Shown here: positions 49,941 through 63,543 of the stretch, one piece after another
How the letters are laid out: each line of letters starts with the position of its first letter
Numbering within the stretch: the stretch's first letter is position 1
NCBI GenBank assembly: GCA_946811695.1
Contig: OX328125.1
Location: 39,935,336-39,999,335, forward strand
Length of the DNA: 64,000 nucleotides
Direction of reading: 5' to 3'
DNA from: Gonocerus acuteangulatus
Lineage: Eukaryota > Arthropoda > Insecta > Hemiptera > Coreidae
Made by a program: the position numbers and the translations under genes
The notes under the pieces: generated by a model
Databases searched by the model: none
Seen by the model: only the letters and a program-made list of their open reading frames with translations
Told to the model about the DNA's origin: nothing

Positions 49941-50264
49941 CATAGAATTTTGAAACTTAGATTAAGAGCCTTATTTTACTTCTGCATTTTAAAGCAAGAA
50001 TGCTCTTTAAATGGTTATTATTCTGCTGAGATCATTAGATTACATCTACACTAAAGTGACCTAAGAGATATGAGACACTAGATAGCAGAGTTTGAATGAC
50101 ATGTCATTCGTTTGAAATTGAGGTCAGCTCAAATAATTATGATAATCATAAATCACTTCTTTCGTGATTAAAGCCATTCCCAAATGAGAACTAATGAAAA
50201 GCTCCGAATTTCTGGAACTTCGTCATCTTAGCTCGTTTTAATATAACACACACTGTCTGTGATT

Positions 50265-50330
50265 GGGAGAAAGTCCAACTCGCAGAAACTGCGTAATCTT
50301 AGCGCAGGTCACCGTACAGGGTCGGCCAGC
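50265..50330 (+). repeat. AGTCC-family 5' end fragment
   Basis: AGTCCAACTCGCAGAAACTG followed by ATCTTAGCGCAGGTCACC; it stops within about 60 bp. The adjacent 49945-50260 stretch is unremarkable. Confidence 0.6.
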
Positions 50331-50437
50331 CCCCATCACCAGCTGTAATACAGCATAGAACACTCAGTTCACTGTTCAATGCATTTAAAAAACAAAAAGG
50401 TTAATAGGACAACAAAGTTTTAAAAAATGAAACCAAC

Positions 50438-50604
50438 AGGGGTCTCCCGTGGTCTAGTGGCTAGCGCGCTAGATTCATAAGCGGGAGATGGTGGGTTCGA
50501 TCCCCACCGGCGCCAGAAATTTTCTCATCTCAGGGCTCGCTGAGAAAATTCCTGGCTGCACCCTGGACGTCGGCGCTAATGGCCAAGATTTATGTCGATG
50601 CGCC

Positions 50605-50661
<57 letters not shown>
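50438..50661 (+). repeat. tRNA-derived SINE with long poly(A)
   Basis: Complete copy: head GGGGTCTCCCGTGGTCTAGT, B box GGTTCGATCCCC at about 50493-50504, body TCGCTGAGAAAATTCCTGGC, and a pure A tract of about 54 bases at 50608-50661. The long uninterrupted tail suggests recent insertion. Confidence 0.85.
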
Positions 50662-50662
<1 letters not shown>

Positions 50663-50764
50663 ACCAGTGCAGTAGTAGAAAATATTCAGATGGCGTACTC
50701 GAATCCCGTTCGGAAACCTATATTTATAAAACTAACAACTTTTTTCTAATTTCACTTTTCCTGT

Positions 50765-51120
50765 TTTATTGACAAATACATTTTTTCAGACAAAACAAAT
50801 CGTTCAAATAAACGAAACCAATTAATTCGAAGTTTTAAGCACTTATTTTTCTAAATTTGGCTGTCCCATCGAAAATCACTTCAGAACTTTTTTTTTTGTA
50901 GAGAACTTTTGAATGGTTACTTTCCACTTACCTCGATTTTCAAACCGTTGTCGAGATATTTAAGAAAATATACGAATAACCCAAATCTTTTCGTGTCTGT
51001 TAATAAAATATTTTATTCAAATCCTTTCTTAACTCCGAACGTAACCAAAATGTAAACACATTTGCCAGGATGAATTTCAAACATGCAGAAAATATTTCAA
51101 CTGAACCCCATGCTTCTAAG
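50765..51120 (+). repeat. AGTCC-family subunit
   Basis: A reverse-orientation subunit (CAAACCGTTGTCGAGATATT, ATAAAATATTTTATTC) that ends at CATGCTTCTAAGTAGCCAAA, where the retrotransposon remnant begins. Confidence 0.7.
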
Positions 51121-52570
51121 TAGCCAAACCAGGATGAAGAGGACTCTACAAAACACACTGAACCACCTACAAGTTTGGTCAGAAAGCAAAAACCTCCGAT
51201 TTTCAATTGAAAAGACAAGAGGAGTGTTATTCTCTCGAAAGAGGAATCCATGCCCGATTCCTCAGCTTCATTTGTATCACGTTCAGCGAAAGTACGAAAT
51301 TCCTAGGACTGGTCTTAGATAATAAACTAACATGGCTTTATCATATAAATTATCTACGAGAGGAGTGCTTTAAGCGACTGAGGTTAATGAAAGTACTAGC
51401 AAGGACTTCCTGGGGGGCTGACCGCAAATCTATGCTAATCATCTATACTAGTCTTATTCGATCTAAGATCGATTACGGCAGTATGGTGTATTCTTCTGCA
51501 AAGAGAAATCGCCTTCCACTCTTAGACTCGGAACATCACGCAGGAATAAAGCTGGCTACAGGGGCCTTTAGGACTAGTCCGATAGAGAGTCTGTGCGCAG
51601 AAGCATCCATTCCACCCCTTACTTTTAGAAGGCATGAATTAATTAATAATTACATTGCCAAAATTAAATGACAGCCAACAAATCCAGCATATATCTATGT
51701 ATTTCATCCTCGAAATACACGGACATATGAAATAAAACCCACAAGAGCAGCACCATTAGGTATCAGACAAAAAGAAACTATTCAAGAAACTTATGATAAA
51801 CCTACAAACGCAGCTGAACATAACTCAAAACCTCCTCGTGGAAATTCCTGCCAATAAAAATCTATTTAATATTTAAAAATAAAAGAGCAGATCCCATAAA
51901 CAACATATTGCAAAATATACTACAGAAGTACTCAGAATACGGAATAATATACACAGATGGATCTAAGCAAAATGATAATGTCGGCTTTGCAATAGTTATG
52001 AATGAACTGACACAAAAGTACAAATTACCCTCATATTCCACAATATATACAACTGAGCTGCAAGCTATCTCTACGGCGCTCTATACATCCATTAATATTA
52101 CCAGCTCTAAAATATTGATATGCTCAGACTCAATTTCTGCCTTACACAGCATATCAAACTATAATAAATCGGGACCAACGTTGGACAAAATTCACAATTA
52201 CATGGAAATATTAAATAGTCTCGATAAAACTGTAATTTTTCTGTGGACCCCAGGTCACACTGGAATACCAGGAAACCCATAAAGCCCACCAGGAGGCAGC
52301 CGATAAAGCCGCTAAAGAAGCTGCTGTGATGAACAGCCTGCGCATCTACTTATAGGAAATAAATGAATGAACACGAGGCTAAAAGATAGTGTCCGAAAAA
52401 GCTGGGAGTCCATGTCGACTGAAATTCCACTCACTAACATATTAAAAGCTGTCAAGAAAACAACTAAACAGTGGATAAGTTCTGTGAGAGGCAACAGGGA
52501 GGAGGGAGTTGTTGTTGCAAGGATGAGGATAGGACACACAAACCTAACGCATGTACATTAGGGTGGCCCT
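51121..52570 (+). pseudogene. Decayed non-LTR retrotransposon, RT C-terminus and RNase H
   Basis: The frames in order give KFLGLVLDNKLTW and TSWGADRK...DYGSMVYSSA (RT thumb region, as in the 25880 element). After a gap comes IIYTDGSKQNDNVGFA, then TTELQAIS, CSDSISALHS and WTPGHTGI, the RNase H catalytic strands. Then EADKAAKEA and VARMRIGHTNLTHVH in other frames. Several stops and frameshifts separate them. It is related to, but diverged from, the intronic element. Confidence 0.88.
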
Positions 52571-52933
52571 TAGCTAAAGGGAATTTTTTTGAAAGTAAAA
52601 ATGTTGCTGCTCCCCCATCTTGTCTTACTAGCAAATTTGTTTTACTGTTATAATCAACTGTAAATATGTGCTTCATGGCGAATAAAATTCCATTCTGTCG
52701 TGGGTTAAATCGTTCTATAAACTAAGAAATAACGATAACTTCAGTTGGAGGCCATGAGGAAGGTTATATAGATAGGAGAATTCAAAACAAACTATGCATA
52801 CGTCATCATGATTAGCCACAGCCATCTTGATTACCACAGCCACTCCAAACTTATTACCATTACCTTTCACCGTTTCTTAGCTTATTTTACTACAATACTA
52901 ATTTTCCTGATAAATGCAATTTAAGACAAAAAA

Positions 52934-53700
52934 AGTCCGATTCGCAGGAACTGCAACATCTTAGCGCGGTTCCGTTCTTATCTCTAGTGTTTATGAAGGC
53001 ATAGAATAGAAAGAGTTATTACTTTGTTTAGATCAATAGCGAAACACCTATCCAAATGAAATCTCAAACAAACTAGTCTTGAAAGGTCTTGATTTACAAT
53101 CTTACCTGTATGGGTCAGCTATCCCATAAGTCGGGCAGAAAGGCCTCCGCACAGAGGCATTTGGAAAGCCTTGGGATCTCTCTCTTTGAACGCTACATTT
53201 TTAACAATAAACTGATCTTCTTATTTTACTTAATCTGTTTTATTGTCAAATACATTATCCGACTATAAGCAATTTAAAAATAACAAGGAATAAAACAGAC
53301 AAAAAGAATCATTCGAATAAACGAAATCAATTACTTTAAAGTTTTAAGCACTTATTTCTCCGATTGACATCGCCTAATTAAAACTTTCGTTGGAACCTTT
53401 TTTGTAGAGCATTTAGTAAGCTTTCGAATGGTAACCTTCTGCTTCCCAAGATTGTCAACGGTTTTCGAGATACTAACGAAAGTATACAAAGTTACCAAAA
53501 CGTTTCTTGTCTGTTAATAAAATATTTTATTCTAACCCTTCCTTTACTCTAAACGTAACAAAAATTTCAACATATTAGTGTTGATGAAACTCGAACATGC
53601 AGAAAATGTTTCAACTGTATCCCATAATTCTAAGTACCTAAATCAAAGACAAAGAACCCTCCCTAGGAAGGACGCTAGGCAGTTGAAAAGCTATATATCT
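52934..53700 (+). repeat. AGTCC-family copy, 5' part
   Basis: It starts AGTCCGATTCGCAGGAACTG. The first ~270 bp (GGCATAGAATAGAAAGAG, GGGCAGAAAGGCCTCCGC) match the 9500-9762 end of the nested element in reverse. One ~350-bp subunit follows, with a breakpoint at about 53665. A shorter family piece continues to about 53850. Confidence 0.75.
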
Positions 53701-53869
53701 TGGAAATCCATATCTCTAACATTAAATTGTTTTTCTTATTTTTCTTAACCTGTTTTATTTTCAAATACATTATCCAACAATAAGCAATTAAAAAATAACA
53801 AGGAATAAAAAACAGACAAAAAGAACAGTTCGAATAAGCGAAATCTTATTCCAATGAATTTTTGTTTAC

Positions 53870-54250
53870 AACACATTTGGTAATTTAAATTAATTATTTA
53901 CAACATATAGTTTTCTTTATTTGGGTACGATATCTACCAAGGATATCTCAACGCCTGCCATTCAGCACAATTTCGTTGAAGGAAAGTAAAATTAACGAGA
54001 TCCAGATTGGACAAATTAATAATTTAGCTCTTTAGTAAGCCCCCATTTCTAATGGACCAACTTAGTTTGTTTTTGCAACACTTCATTATCTTTAGTTGAA
54101 TTCGATGCATGATGAGTTTACTTGCAATATAATATCATTTTTACTGTTAGGGGAATTTTAGCAATTTGAGTCCGGAGTAAACTCCGACTTTAGTTGGTCC
54201 GCATTGCTGGTTAACGACTAAATAAACATTTTCGCGGCGAAAAACCAAAG
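53870..54250 (-). repeat. Relative of the 49391 repeat, inverted
   Basis: GAGTAAACTCCGACTTTAGT, CTGGTTAACGACTAAATAAA and TCGCGGCGAAAAACCAAAG are the reverse of the 49400-49700 pattern. It adjoins a (TA)n at its right, as the other does at its left. Confidence 0.5.
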
Positions 54251-54269
54251 TTGTGCTGCTATCGTATAT

Positions 54270-54735
<466 letters not shown>

Positions 54736-54739
54736 TAAA

Positions 54740-57590
54740 TTAGTGAAATCAATTGTTTGAAGTTATGTTTATTTATGACACTTTGATTTACTCACTTCTT
54801 TGGCATGGTTTGATTGAAAAGGTTATTTCGATAATCACACTACTATTTCACAAAGAAATCCTCGTCTATGAAAAGGTGCAAATAAATGCTTACAGACAAA
54901 TATAGGCTCATTAATTAAATTGTTCAACAAACACATGTTCATGATGAACACTGAAATTATTTTTACGTTTGAGGGAAAATACATGAAATAGAATGTAATA
55001 TATGTTATTGAAGGGAATGCAATACTCTACAACCCTATAACCGTTATTTATTTTTTGGGTTCATCATTGAAGAGTTATCCGGTCAAAACTGGGAAACATA
55101 CGTGGCAAAAGTGTTTTTCTCCAAAATAACAGACTTTCAAGAGCGGATATTTCAAGAACTAAAGATATCTCGAAAAACTTTATTAAATAGAACTTGTAGG
55201 AAATTTAATCAGCTTTCATTTGTTATAGAATAGTCATGTCGCTAGGACGCAGGGTTTCCGAAATATAAGTGAAAACCCGAAACATGTGACCTTCCAACCC
55301 CCCCCCCTGGCACAAAGGCTACGGGTGAGGACTTTTGATATGTTCACCTCCTATCCAGCCCAAACAAAGTTACGAAGTCCAAAATTGTGTTCCAAAAATT
55401 TCCACCTATCTCATCACCTCATTCCATATCAAGTGATCCAAAATAAAGGAAAAAATTTCCCTCATATTTTTTGATTTTTTTTAAATTTGGCTCATCAATA
55501 GTACCCCATACGGCAATTAAAAATCTAAATTTTTAGAAATTTATCTTTGTTAGTTTTCGAGTTATGAAAGTTAGAGTTTTTTAAAAAAGCACATTTTAGG
55601 ACAGACACTTGATCATAAAATCGACCATAACTCCCAAACGAAATGAGCTAGAGAGGTGTGGTAAAAAGCATTCGTTAGTGTATAAAAATACAGCTATAGA
55701 TAGCTGTTTTCAAGCTTTCGTTGCCTGGTTACTCTGAAATTATTTCCTATATACGCCCAAGCGGTCCCCCTGACCAAATGTCCATCGTGCCTTCCCCTAA
55801 TGGAGGACCTGAGTCGCATACATTTTAAGGAGAATGATCGATGAAATTATTTAATATTCCCTTCATGAGAGCAACCTCATGAACTACATCCGTTCGGAAA
55901 GTGCTATTATGGCATACAAAAATAATGGTGAACCGAAATCATTGTAAACTGTGGAAAGTGAGGTTTTCTGCTAACGGAAAAGGAAGTATGCATTAGCCTT
56001 GAGATGATGACAATGATAACGATAATATGGTCGAATGTGATGAAATATGTCGGTACTAAGGTTGAAAGATAATAGTCCTTTCCCACATTAGCACTTATTA
56101 ACAACGAAGCCTTTTCACTAGCTAATGGGACATCTTCAAGTACAAGGCGCATTTCCAATCGTAACAATTTCTCTACCTATAGGATCTAGACGCACGAGTT
56201 TCGGCCAACGCACACTGTGTGTATACTACACGAAGTATTAGTGCCAATTTTTACCCTCTCATAACTTTGAACCAGTTATGAAATTTTACACAGGTATTAC
56301 ACTGATAGTTGTGATTAAAATTGGAAAGTTTCATAATTGTACATTGAACAGTTTCTGAGATATAGGCGATGGAACAACGGAATTTATACGACTCACTCAC
56401 TTATCATAATTATTGGGTACTTGCAGAAAAGCTAGAGTCTTGAAATTTTACAGTATATACTTGTTGTTCCTTCAGAAACCATTTATTCCTCCCGGAACCC
56501 ATCATGTGGAGTATGAAATGAATCGTCTCGGTAAGGAGAACCTAATTTGGGGCCTTTCCCCAAGTCTATTCGCTACGTGCAAAAATACCCGACAACAGCT
56601 CGACGGACTACCAAGCGTCATGTCCCCGCGTCATCCTCCTCGAGCCAAACGTCGACGGCGTCAACTCAAAATCACATTTCATACAAAAATACTAAAGGTC
56701 AAGTTCGTTATCCAACAGAATCTGCCTTTTCAACAGAACACAGTCTTTTCAGCGACACTCGCGATCATATAACTCGTTGCGCTGAAGGTTTTACGTTTAT
56801 AGACATTCTGCATTTACACTCCTTAATGTTTGTCGCACTCTAAACTTGTGGCGGAAGCAAAAAACTTACCACATCGAGTCGTACTTTGAAGAACGTCGAT
56901 CTGGATTATACACTTACCAAATTGTAACCACACTTACCAAATGGTCACTAAGATTGTCCGGAGAACAAACTAAGGACAGTGAAGTTTATAATTAAAGTCT
57001 GGTCATACAGATGATCAAAAAATATTTTGTGAGTCGGACTTTTTTGTTACGGTTTTAGGAGCTTTTTGGGTGTGGATGATAGAGGAGGCTGAAAGAAAGC
57101 GTGGAATAGTAGGATCAATTTGATTTTAATGATGTGAACTTATTTTATTAGATGGTGGTAATGCATTGTAGACAGTTTTATCGTTGATAATCGTATACTG
57201 TTCAAAGTAACTCGATAATCTGACTGTGAAAATCGATGTGATAGTGCAAAGTTGATATATCTCACAGAAATAGCGCGTTTTGAGAAAGCAGTCTTTTCAT
57301 CTCTCTTTTGGTAATCTCCATTGTATTAATTAATAGTTCATACCTTATAATAATTTGAGTGAAAAATACCCCCTTTATCTTTCCTTGGGTCAATGCTCAT
57401 ATTATATTTATCAGGTCACTTGTTGTTGATTTCATTAAAAAGAATAGTCGATTTCGATAAAAAATGCAGCCTATCTGTCAATATCTTCTCCTCAGAACAT
57501 AGCCTATATTTTCACTTTTCCATAACTAAATTATGTTTTCCATCGTGTAAACAGATATTAGTTCAGATGGGCTTCCTATTGAGAGGCATC
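54740..57590. other. Stretch of old repeats without a supported gene
   Basis: 55290-55740 has a CATTCCATATCAAGTGATCC block reminiscent of the arm start of the 28198 palindrome. 55745-55760 is an isolated CTATATACGCCCA MITE end. 56690-56780 matches the family block GGTCAAGTTCGTTATCCA. The open frames at 56413-56843 overlap this and are not supported as a gene. Confidence 0.5.
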
Positions 57591-57595
57591 ACCAA

Positions 57596-57759
57596 CATGG
57601 GTTTTATATAAGGGGGGCTGATGGGGTCTGGGACCCCCCCCCCCCCCCCCAAAAAAATTTTGTTTTACACGAAAATATTTAAAATTTTCCCTACACCCCA
57701 AATGTCTAGGTGTTCCCAGCCTCCCCCCCCCCCGAAATTATTTTCTATATACGCTAGTG
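57596..57759. mobile_element. GGGCGTATATA-type MITE, diverged, 8-bp target duplication
   Basis: The ends CATGGGTTTTATATAAGGGG and CTATATACGCTAGTG are bounded by perfect ATCACCAA duplications at 57588-57595 and 57760-57767. C-runs lie inside each end. Only 164 bp. Confidence 0.8.
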
Positions 57760-58171
57760 ATCACCAAGTCAATTTTCCAATTTCAAGGAAATTGTCCCTT
57801 GTCAAGAGAGATGTCTTCACGCCTTGAGCTTCCGCAAGGCCAGCGGACGCCGCTGCCTATACATAGCGCGGTCATGTCCGCTCTCACACCCCGATGGCTG
57901 ACACATGTTTACGTGCTACCTGCGTGTAATGAATGACGTATATTCCTAACCTCAATAACACTGACCTGTCCTAAGCCAACCGACGTCCCGGGTAAGTGGA
58001 GGAAGGAAGGCGCGAAGAAGTATCTGCAAGTAATACCTACAAACTAGGACCGTATCAGTTCCGTTAAAATTAAAACATTGATTTCATATCCTCCTGTACT
58101 GTCAGCACATTCTGAAGGAATAAACCAATAGCAGACTCCTTCGCTTACTTCGTAACTTTGCCCTTGACCAC

Positions 58172-58398
58172 TAGCGTATATAGAAATTTCGGTGGGAGGG
58201 GCTGGAAGCACCTAGGCATTTGAGGTGTAGGGAAAATTTTAAATATTTCAGTGTTAAATGGTGAGCTTTAAGGTTCTCTAGACGCCTAGTAGACCAGGGT
58301 AAATCTAGGAGACATTTTTCGTCGTAATAAGTTTTTTTTTACTTGAAATGTTCTCACCAAAACAAAATTTCGGGGGTCCTCCCTTATATACGCCCATG
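58172..58398. mobile_element. GGGCGTATATA-type MITE without clear target duplication
   Basis: The left end CACTAGCGTATATAGAAATT shares the diverged end of the 57596 copy. The right end TTATATACGCCCATG is canonical. G-runs lie inside. The flanks do not match. The GC-richer stretch at 57830-58000 upstream, and 58400-59180 downstream, contain nothing recognised. Confidence 0.6.
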
Positions 58399-59478
58399 GA
58401 TCTGATATACTGAAAAATACTAGACAATTTACTCACAACATAATTTACGGAATATTAATATAAAACGCGCTAAAATGATATACAAAATGAGAAAAAAATG
58501 TTTTTTGTTTGTTATAGAGCTTACTGAGCGGAATTTGAAGACGCCCAGTAGGTATTTTCCATTACTGTACGTATGTCTTTTTGTCTCTGATTGCCTCAGT
58601 TTTTATTTATTTTTTTTTTTTTTTCATTTAGAAGTAAATGAATTTTTTTGGAAAACGAGGTTTCTAAGAGGGAAATTGAAAAGGGGGAGGGAATAATTTC
58701 CACTTAGGGTACCTGCCATTTTCCTGTTGTCGCGCCTAGAATCCTTCCCGTTGAGATTTAATTTCATATGTATTTACATTCATAACAAAAGATCAAAACA
58801 AAACATAAATTTATTCTATTCTAAACTTCCTAAATGGCACGGAAACGCGCTAAGATTGTCTTGCCATAAGTAATACTCACATTTTCACTGTTTTGTTTGA
58901 TAGCAGCTATATATTAGATATTAAAGATACTAATAATAGACCTTTAAGAATAAGTAAAACATTTTATCGCATCTCACAGATAGCATTTTCTTATCGGAAG
59001 TGGCTCTTTTTTTCTTTTTTGTATTTTTTTAAGGACAGATAGTGGCTCAATCTCTCGTGGTTCTTGAAAATGGATTATTTGTTTTCCTGTTTTCTGCTTA
59101 TTCGGTTACAACATTTTATTACTTCTAGTCCCTCCGCCTCTATAAGCGAACGTACAAATTGTAAGCAAGAATAAGATCTTAAAAAAAGTCCGACTTGCAG
59201 GAACTGCAGCATCTTAGCGCGGTTCCGTTCATGTCCCTAGTGCCATTTGATAAGCTTAGAAAAGAAATAAACTTATTCTTTTTTTATATATCTCGTGAAA
59301 ATTGTCAAAATCCTCTCGAACATCTCGAATAAAAGTGATATTAAGGCGTCTGGGACACCGACAGTAGCTAACTTTTACACAGAAACGGAAATTACAGAAT
59401 CTGGCTCTCATTCTAAAGCAAAGCTCTATAAATCAATACAAAATATGCCTAATAAAGCCTTTCTAGAGGATGCAGAAG

Positions 59479-59729
59479 CATGGGCGTATATGAGGGGGGG
59501 GGGCTGAGGGGGCTGCAGCCCCTCCCGAAATTTTGAATTGATGATAAAAACTTTTCGTAAAACCCTTAAAAATAAATTAAATAAGATCACTTAGTTCATA
59601 AAACATATTTTATTTTACGTGTAATAGCGTTTTAGTTGCCTAAAACTATTCCAAGCTCTAAATATTTAGTATTCCATACCCTGGAAATGGTCTCAGCCCC
59701 CCCCGAAATTGTTTTTATATACGCCCATG
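59479..59729. mobile_element. GGGCGTATATA MITE inside repeat copy 2
   Basis: Same insertion as 5262-5508, seen from the other strand. Flanks TGCAGAAG and TACAGAAG are the 8-bp duplication with one substitution. Shared presence shows the MITE was in place before the 3.1-kb elements were duplicated. Confidence 0.85.
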
Positions 59730-60849
59730 TACAGAAGGATCAAGAAGAAGTACACAAGATTGAGTAGCCTACCCTGCCTAATATAGCCTATATAGAATAA
59801 TATGCCGAATAATACACAAGGACAAATAAAAGTCTTGACGAATAACAAGTCAAGAAAAAAAACTTTATTTAACAAAATAAAACAAAGTTTAGTTGCCCAA
59901 CTACAATAGAATAATATACCTAATTAAGACTATGGAGTGGACACAAATGGACCAAAAACAAGTCTTGTGGAATATTGTTTTTTTTTTTCTAATTAAATAC
60001 TTTTTATCAATATTTAGTATATAACCTTTGTTGAAAACTTTTGATTGCTAATTGATGAATCGGTTTACAACTAAGTAGTCTTTATGAATATTTAGTATAT
60101 AACCTATGTTTGGATCTGTGTTTTTGGGGTGCTCTCCGCCTAGGCTTTGTATTTGTGTCGGCAGATACCTGGGGTATATTTACAGCTCTTGAGGATTAAC
60201 TCTTAGTAGGTAAATTTCCTGCGGCCCCCTTGTTTCTACGGGCATTGAACCGCCATATTCGCTCATAGTATCTAACCGTTGTGAAGTTTATTTTTTGGAT
60301 TTAGGACTTAATATACATATGTAGACTAAATCATAGCAAGAAGTAATCCTCCGTCGTCGGTTCTTAACTATGTAGACTCTCTAATGTTATCCAATCTTAG
60401 ATACATCGTATTTAAAATCCACAGCAAAAACACGACATTTCATCAGAATCCCCTGCTGAATAAAACTTATATAGAATAATATGCAAAATAAAGCCTATCT
60501 AGTGGATAAAAATAGAGAAAAAAAGCCGTTCGTGGTGGTATAAAATCTTAAAAGTATTTCGCTCAGAAATCTCCAAAATATTGTCACTAATTTTACGTAT
60601 CCTGTTTTATAGCCAAATAGATTTATATTCTATAATCAATAAGAAAAACCTACTAACAATAAAAAACTATGGGTAACAGATGAAAATAGGGAATACCAAG
60701 AATAATTCTAAAGAACGAAATCAACACCAGTACTATAATCTATATATTCATACGGCATCTTCGAATTCTAACAAACAAAATATTGATTCTAATTATACGT
60801 ATCCTGTTTTATTGACAAATACATTTGACTACTATAAGCAATTAAAAAC

Positions 60850-60955
60850 ACTAGGGAATATGCCAAAGAACTCGGAGTAGGAGCCTCGACAGTTTCAAGA
60901 CATTTGAAGGAAATCGACAAATCCAAAACTGACATTTCATACGGTACAGCCAGAT
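60850..60955 (+). pseudogene. Mariner transposase helix-turn-helix relic inside repeat copy 2
   Basis: The + strand counterpart of 4020-4140: AKELGVGAST then VSRHLKEIDKSKTDIS, with a break before and after. The preceding 66-residue frame at 60680 is duplicated at 4096-4296 and is repeat sequence. Confidence 0.65.
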
Positions 60956-62053
60956 ATATTTTTAACAATGAATTGTTTTTCTTATTTTAATTAATCTGTT
61001 TTATTGTCAAATACATTATCCAACTTTAAGCAATTAAAAAATAACAAGGAATAAAAACAAACTATAAGAACCGTTCGAATAAACGAAATCAATTACTTCA
61101 AAGTTTAACCACTTATTTCTCCGATTGACATAGCCTAATCAAAAATTGTTTCAGAATCTTTTTTGTAGAACATTTAGTAAGCTTTCGCATGGTAACCCTC
61201 CGTTTACCAATATTCCTAACCGTCTTCGAGATATTAGGGAATGTATACGAAGTTCCCAAAACATTTCATGTCTGTTAATAAAATATTTTATTCTAATCCT
61301 TCCTTAGCTCCAAACGTAACCAAAATTTTAACATATTAGTGTTGATGAAATTCAAACATGCAGAAAATGTTTCAACTGAATCCCATAATTTTAAGTATCA
61401 AAATCAAAGACAAAAAGAACAGTTCGAATAAGCGAAATCAATTACTTTAAAGTTTTAAGCACTTATTTCTCCGATTGACATCGCCTAATCAAAAGTTTTA
61501 TTAGAACCTTTTTTGTAGAGCAATTAGTAAGCTTTCTAATGGTATTCTTCCGTTTCCCAAATTCTCAACCTTTTTCGAGATATTAAGGAAAGTATACAAA
61601 GTTACCAAAACTTTTTTATGTCTGTTAATAAAATATTTTATTCTAACCCTTCCTTAACTCCAAACGCAACCAAAATTTCAACATATTAGTTTAATGAAAG
61701 TAGAACATGCAGTAAATGTTTCAACTGAATCCCATGACTCTAAGTACCCAAACCAAAAACGGCATTAAACAATTATTTTTTCAGTTTTCTCGAAAATGGT
61801 TAAAGCTATCGCCTTGAAAATGGTTCCATTCGTTTTCCTAGCCCAAGAAGCCTATAAAAAGAGTACTTACAAGCTTATGAACTCAAAAACGTAAGCGTTA
61901 CGATTTTTTTTGCGCGAATTTCGCCCCAAACGCCATCTTCCAGTGGGCGGATTTTGCTGGTTAACGAACTTGACCTTTCAAATTGGACGACAGATTTTTG
62001 TACCAAATTTCATCAAAATCGGACCATCAGGGAAGCCAGAAATGAGTGAACAG

Positions 62054-62108
<55 letters not shown>

Positions 62109-62263
62109 TACATATATATATATATACAAATTTGGACCACCGTTATTTTCGGTCCCTAGGGGTTCTGAAACGCGAAATTTTCTTGTCGGCACTTCCGGAT
62201 TGTTTCATTGTATCAACCTTATAAGCGGGGTTCCTCCCTATGGGGGAGGGAGGAACCGCGCTA

Positions 62264-63313
62264 ATGACCATATAAAAAAAAACCTTCTGAGGCTTTGGCA
62301 CGCCAAAATACATGAATGATACGACTAGATTTTGTTAGAGACTCAATTCTTCTTTCCTATGCCCCTATAAAAAGTGTCCTAAGATTTAATAAATTGACTG
62401 GCTACGTCGAAAGTAGACCTTCATGAGTGACGCGTTGCATCATGTTGGCACTGACACCAAAACCGTTCCTTGAACCTTAACTGTTCTTAGAAGACTTAGC
62501 TACAACTTGGAAATGATTTTAAAACACTGTACGCCCAATGGACGCAGTCTCAAGGCTTTGATACTCGAGTATTCTGGTTACAATTACCACTATAGTTGTA
62601 CCTGGAAGAAAAGAACAAGGTAGTACGCGCGCGCTACCTCCAGCCCATGTGGCGGAAGGCCCATCTCCCCTTCGGCCCCGCTCCTCCTGGTTCTTTTGTT
62701 TCTTACCGAGCTATAGGGGTAGTGGGTTTTCATTCAAATAATAAATATTTCCTTAAGTACGGGTAAAAAGTCCGACTCGTAGGAAGTTCGTCATCTTTGG
62801 GCGTTTCCATGATTTCTTATTGAAGTTCAGGTGTCATTTGGAAAGCTTTGAATAAGTGAACTTACTATTTTCATAACACCTATTCTCATAAAATCTTGAA
62901 GAAAAGTGAGATTTGATTTTGCATTCCTAGGCTTCCAGGTACACGTTGTATAAGTAATTAGTACTTGCAAGCATACGAAGTAAAAGTAGCGATTTTTTTT
63001 CGTACGAACTTCGCACCGAAAACCATGTTCCGGTGGACGGATTCTGCTGGATAACGAACTTGACCTTACAAATTAGGCGCAAGATTTTTGTACCAAAATT
63101 CATCAAAATCGGACCATTGTTCTGGGAGGACGAGATACGTGGGGGCTCACACGCTCATAAAAGAATTTCAGGAAAGGTCGAACCAAAATAATAACCGTAT
63201 GAAAAGTGTCTCTAGATGTGAATTCTGGGGGTTGGCTGACCCAGCCAGGTAAAGCCATAAAACCATTTCAAGAAAGGTTGAACTAAAATAATAACTGTTT
63301 CTATTTCAATTTT
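62264..63313. other. Mixed sequence with family fragments
   Basis: 62768-62880 is an AGTCC 5' end piece (AGTCCGACTCGTAGGAAGTT). 62950-63115 is the diverged GTTCCGGTGGACGGATTCTG block in reverse. The region 62400-62760 is not recognised and has no convincing coding frame. Confidence 0.5.
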
Positions 63314-63472
63314 AACGCGGTTCCTCCCTCCCCCATAGGGAGGAACCCCGCTTATAGGGTTGATACAATGAAACAATCCGGAAGTGCCGACTAGAAAATT
63401 TCGCGTTTCAGAACCCCTAGAGACCGAAAATAACGGTGGTTCGGATTTGTATATATATATATGTATATATTT

Positions 63473-63543
<71 letters not shown>

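Larger units (their letters stand above)
59187..62262 (+). mobile_element. Full-length ~3.1-kb AGTCC/hairpin element, copy 2
   Basis: It runs from AGTCCGACTTGCAGGAACTG to the hairpin (GGGGTTCCTCCCT / AGGGAGGAACC) ending GCGCT. Collinear and near-identical, in reverse, with 2715-5801, including the nested MITE (59479-59729), the mariner relic, two ~350-bp subunits and a TA tract (62059-62126). The direct flanks (TTAAAAAA and AATGACC) do not give a clear target duplication. Confidence 0.85.

Noticed and set aside
56413..56843. Two overlapping ~100-residue frames with good splice sites (acceptor at 56477, donor at 56533)
   Set aside because: The second half matches the repeat-family block (GGTCAAGTTCGTTATCCA), the frames shift relative to each other, and no domain is recognised.
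59187..62262. Helitron identity for the AGTCC/hairpin family
   Set aside because: The 3' hairpin and CTAA-like end are suggestive, but a nested copy shows a 7-bp target duplication and the insertion sites are not A/T junctions. Left unclassified.
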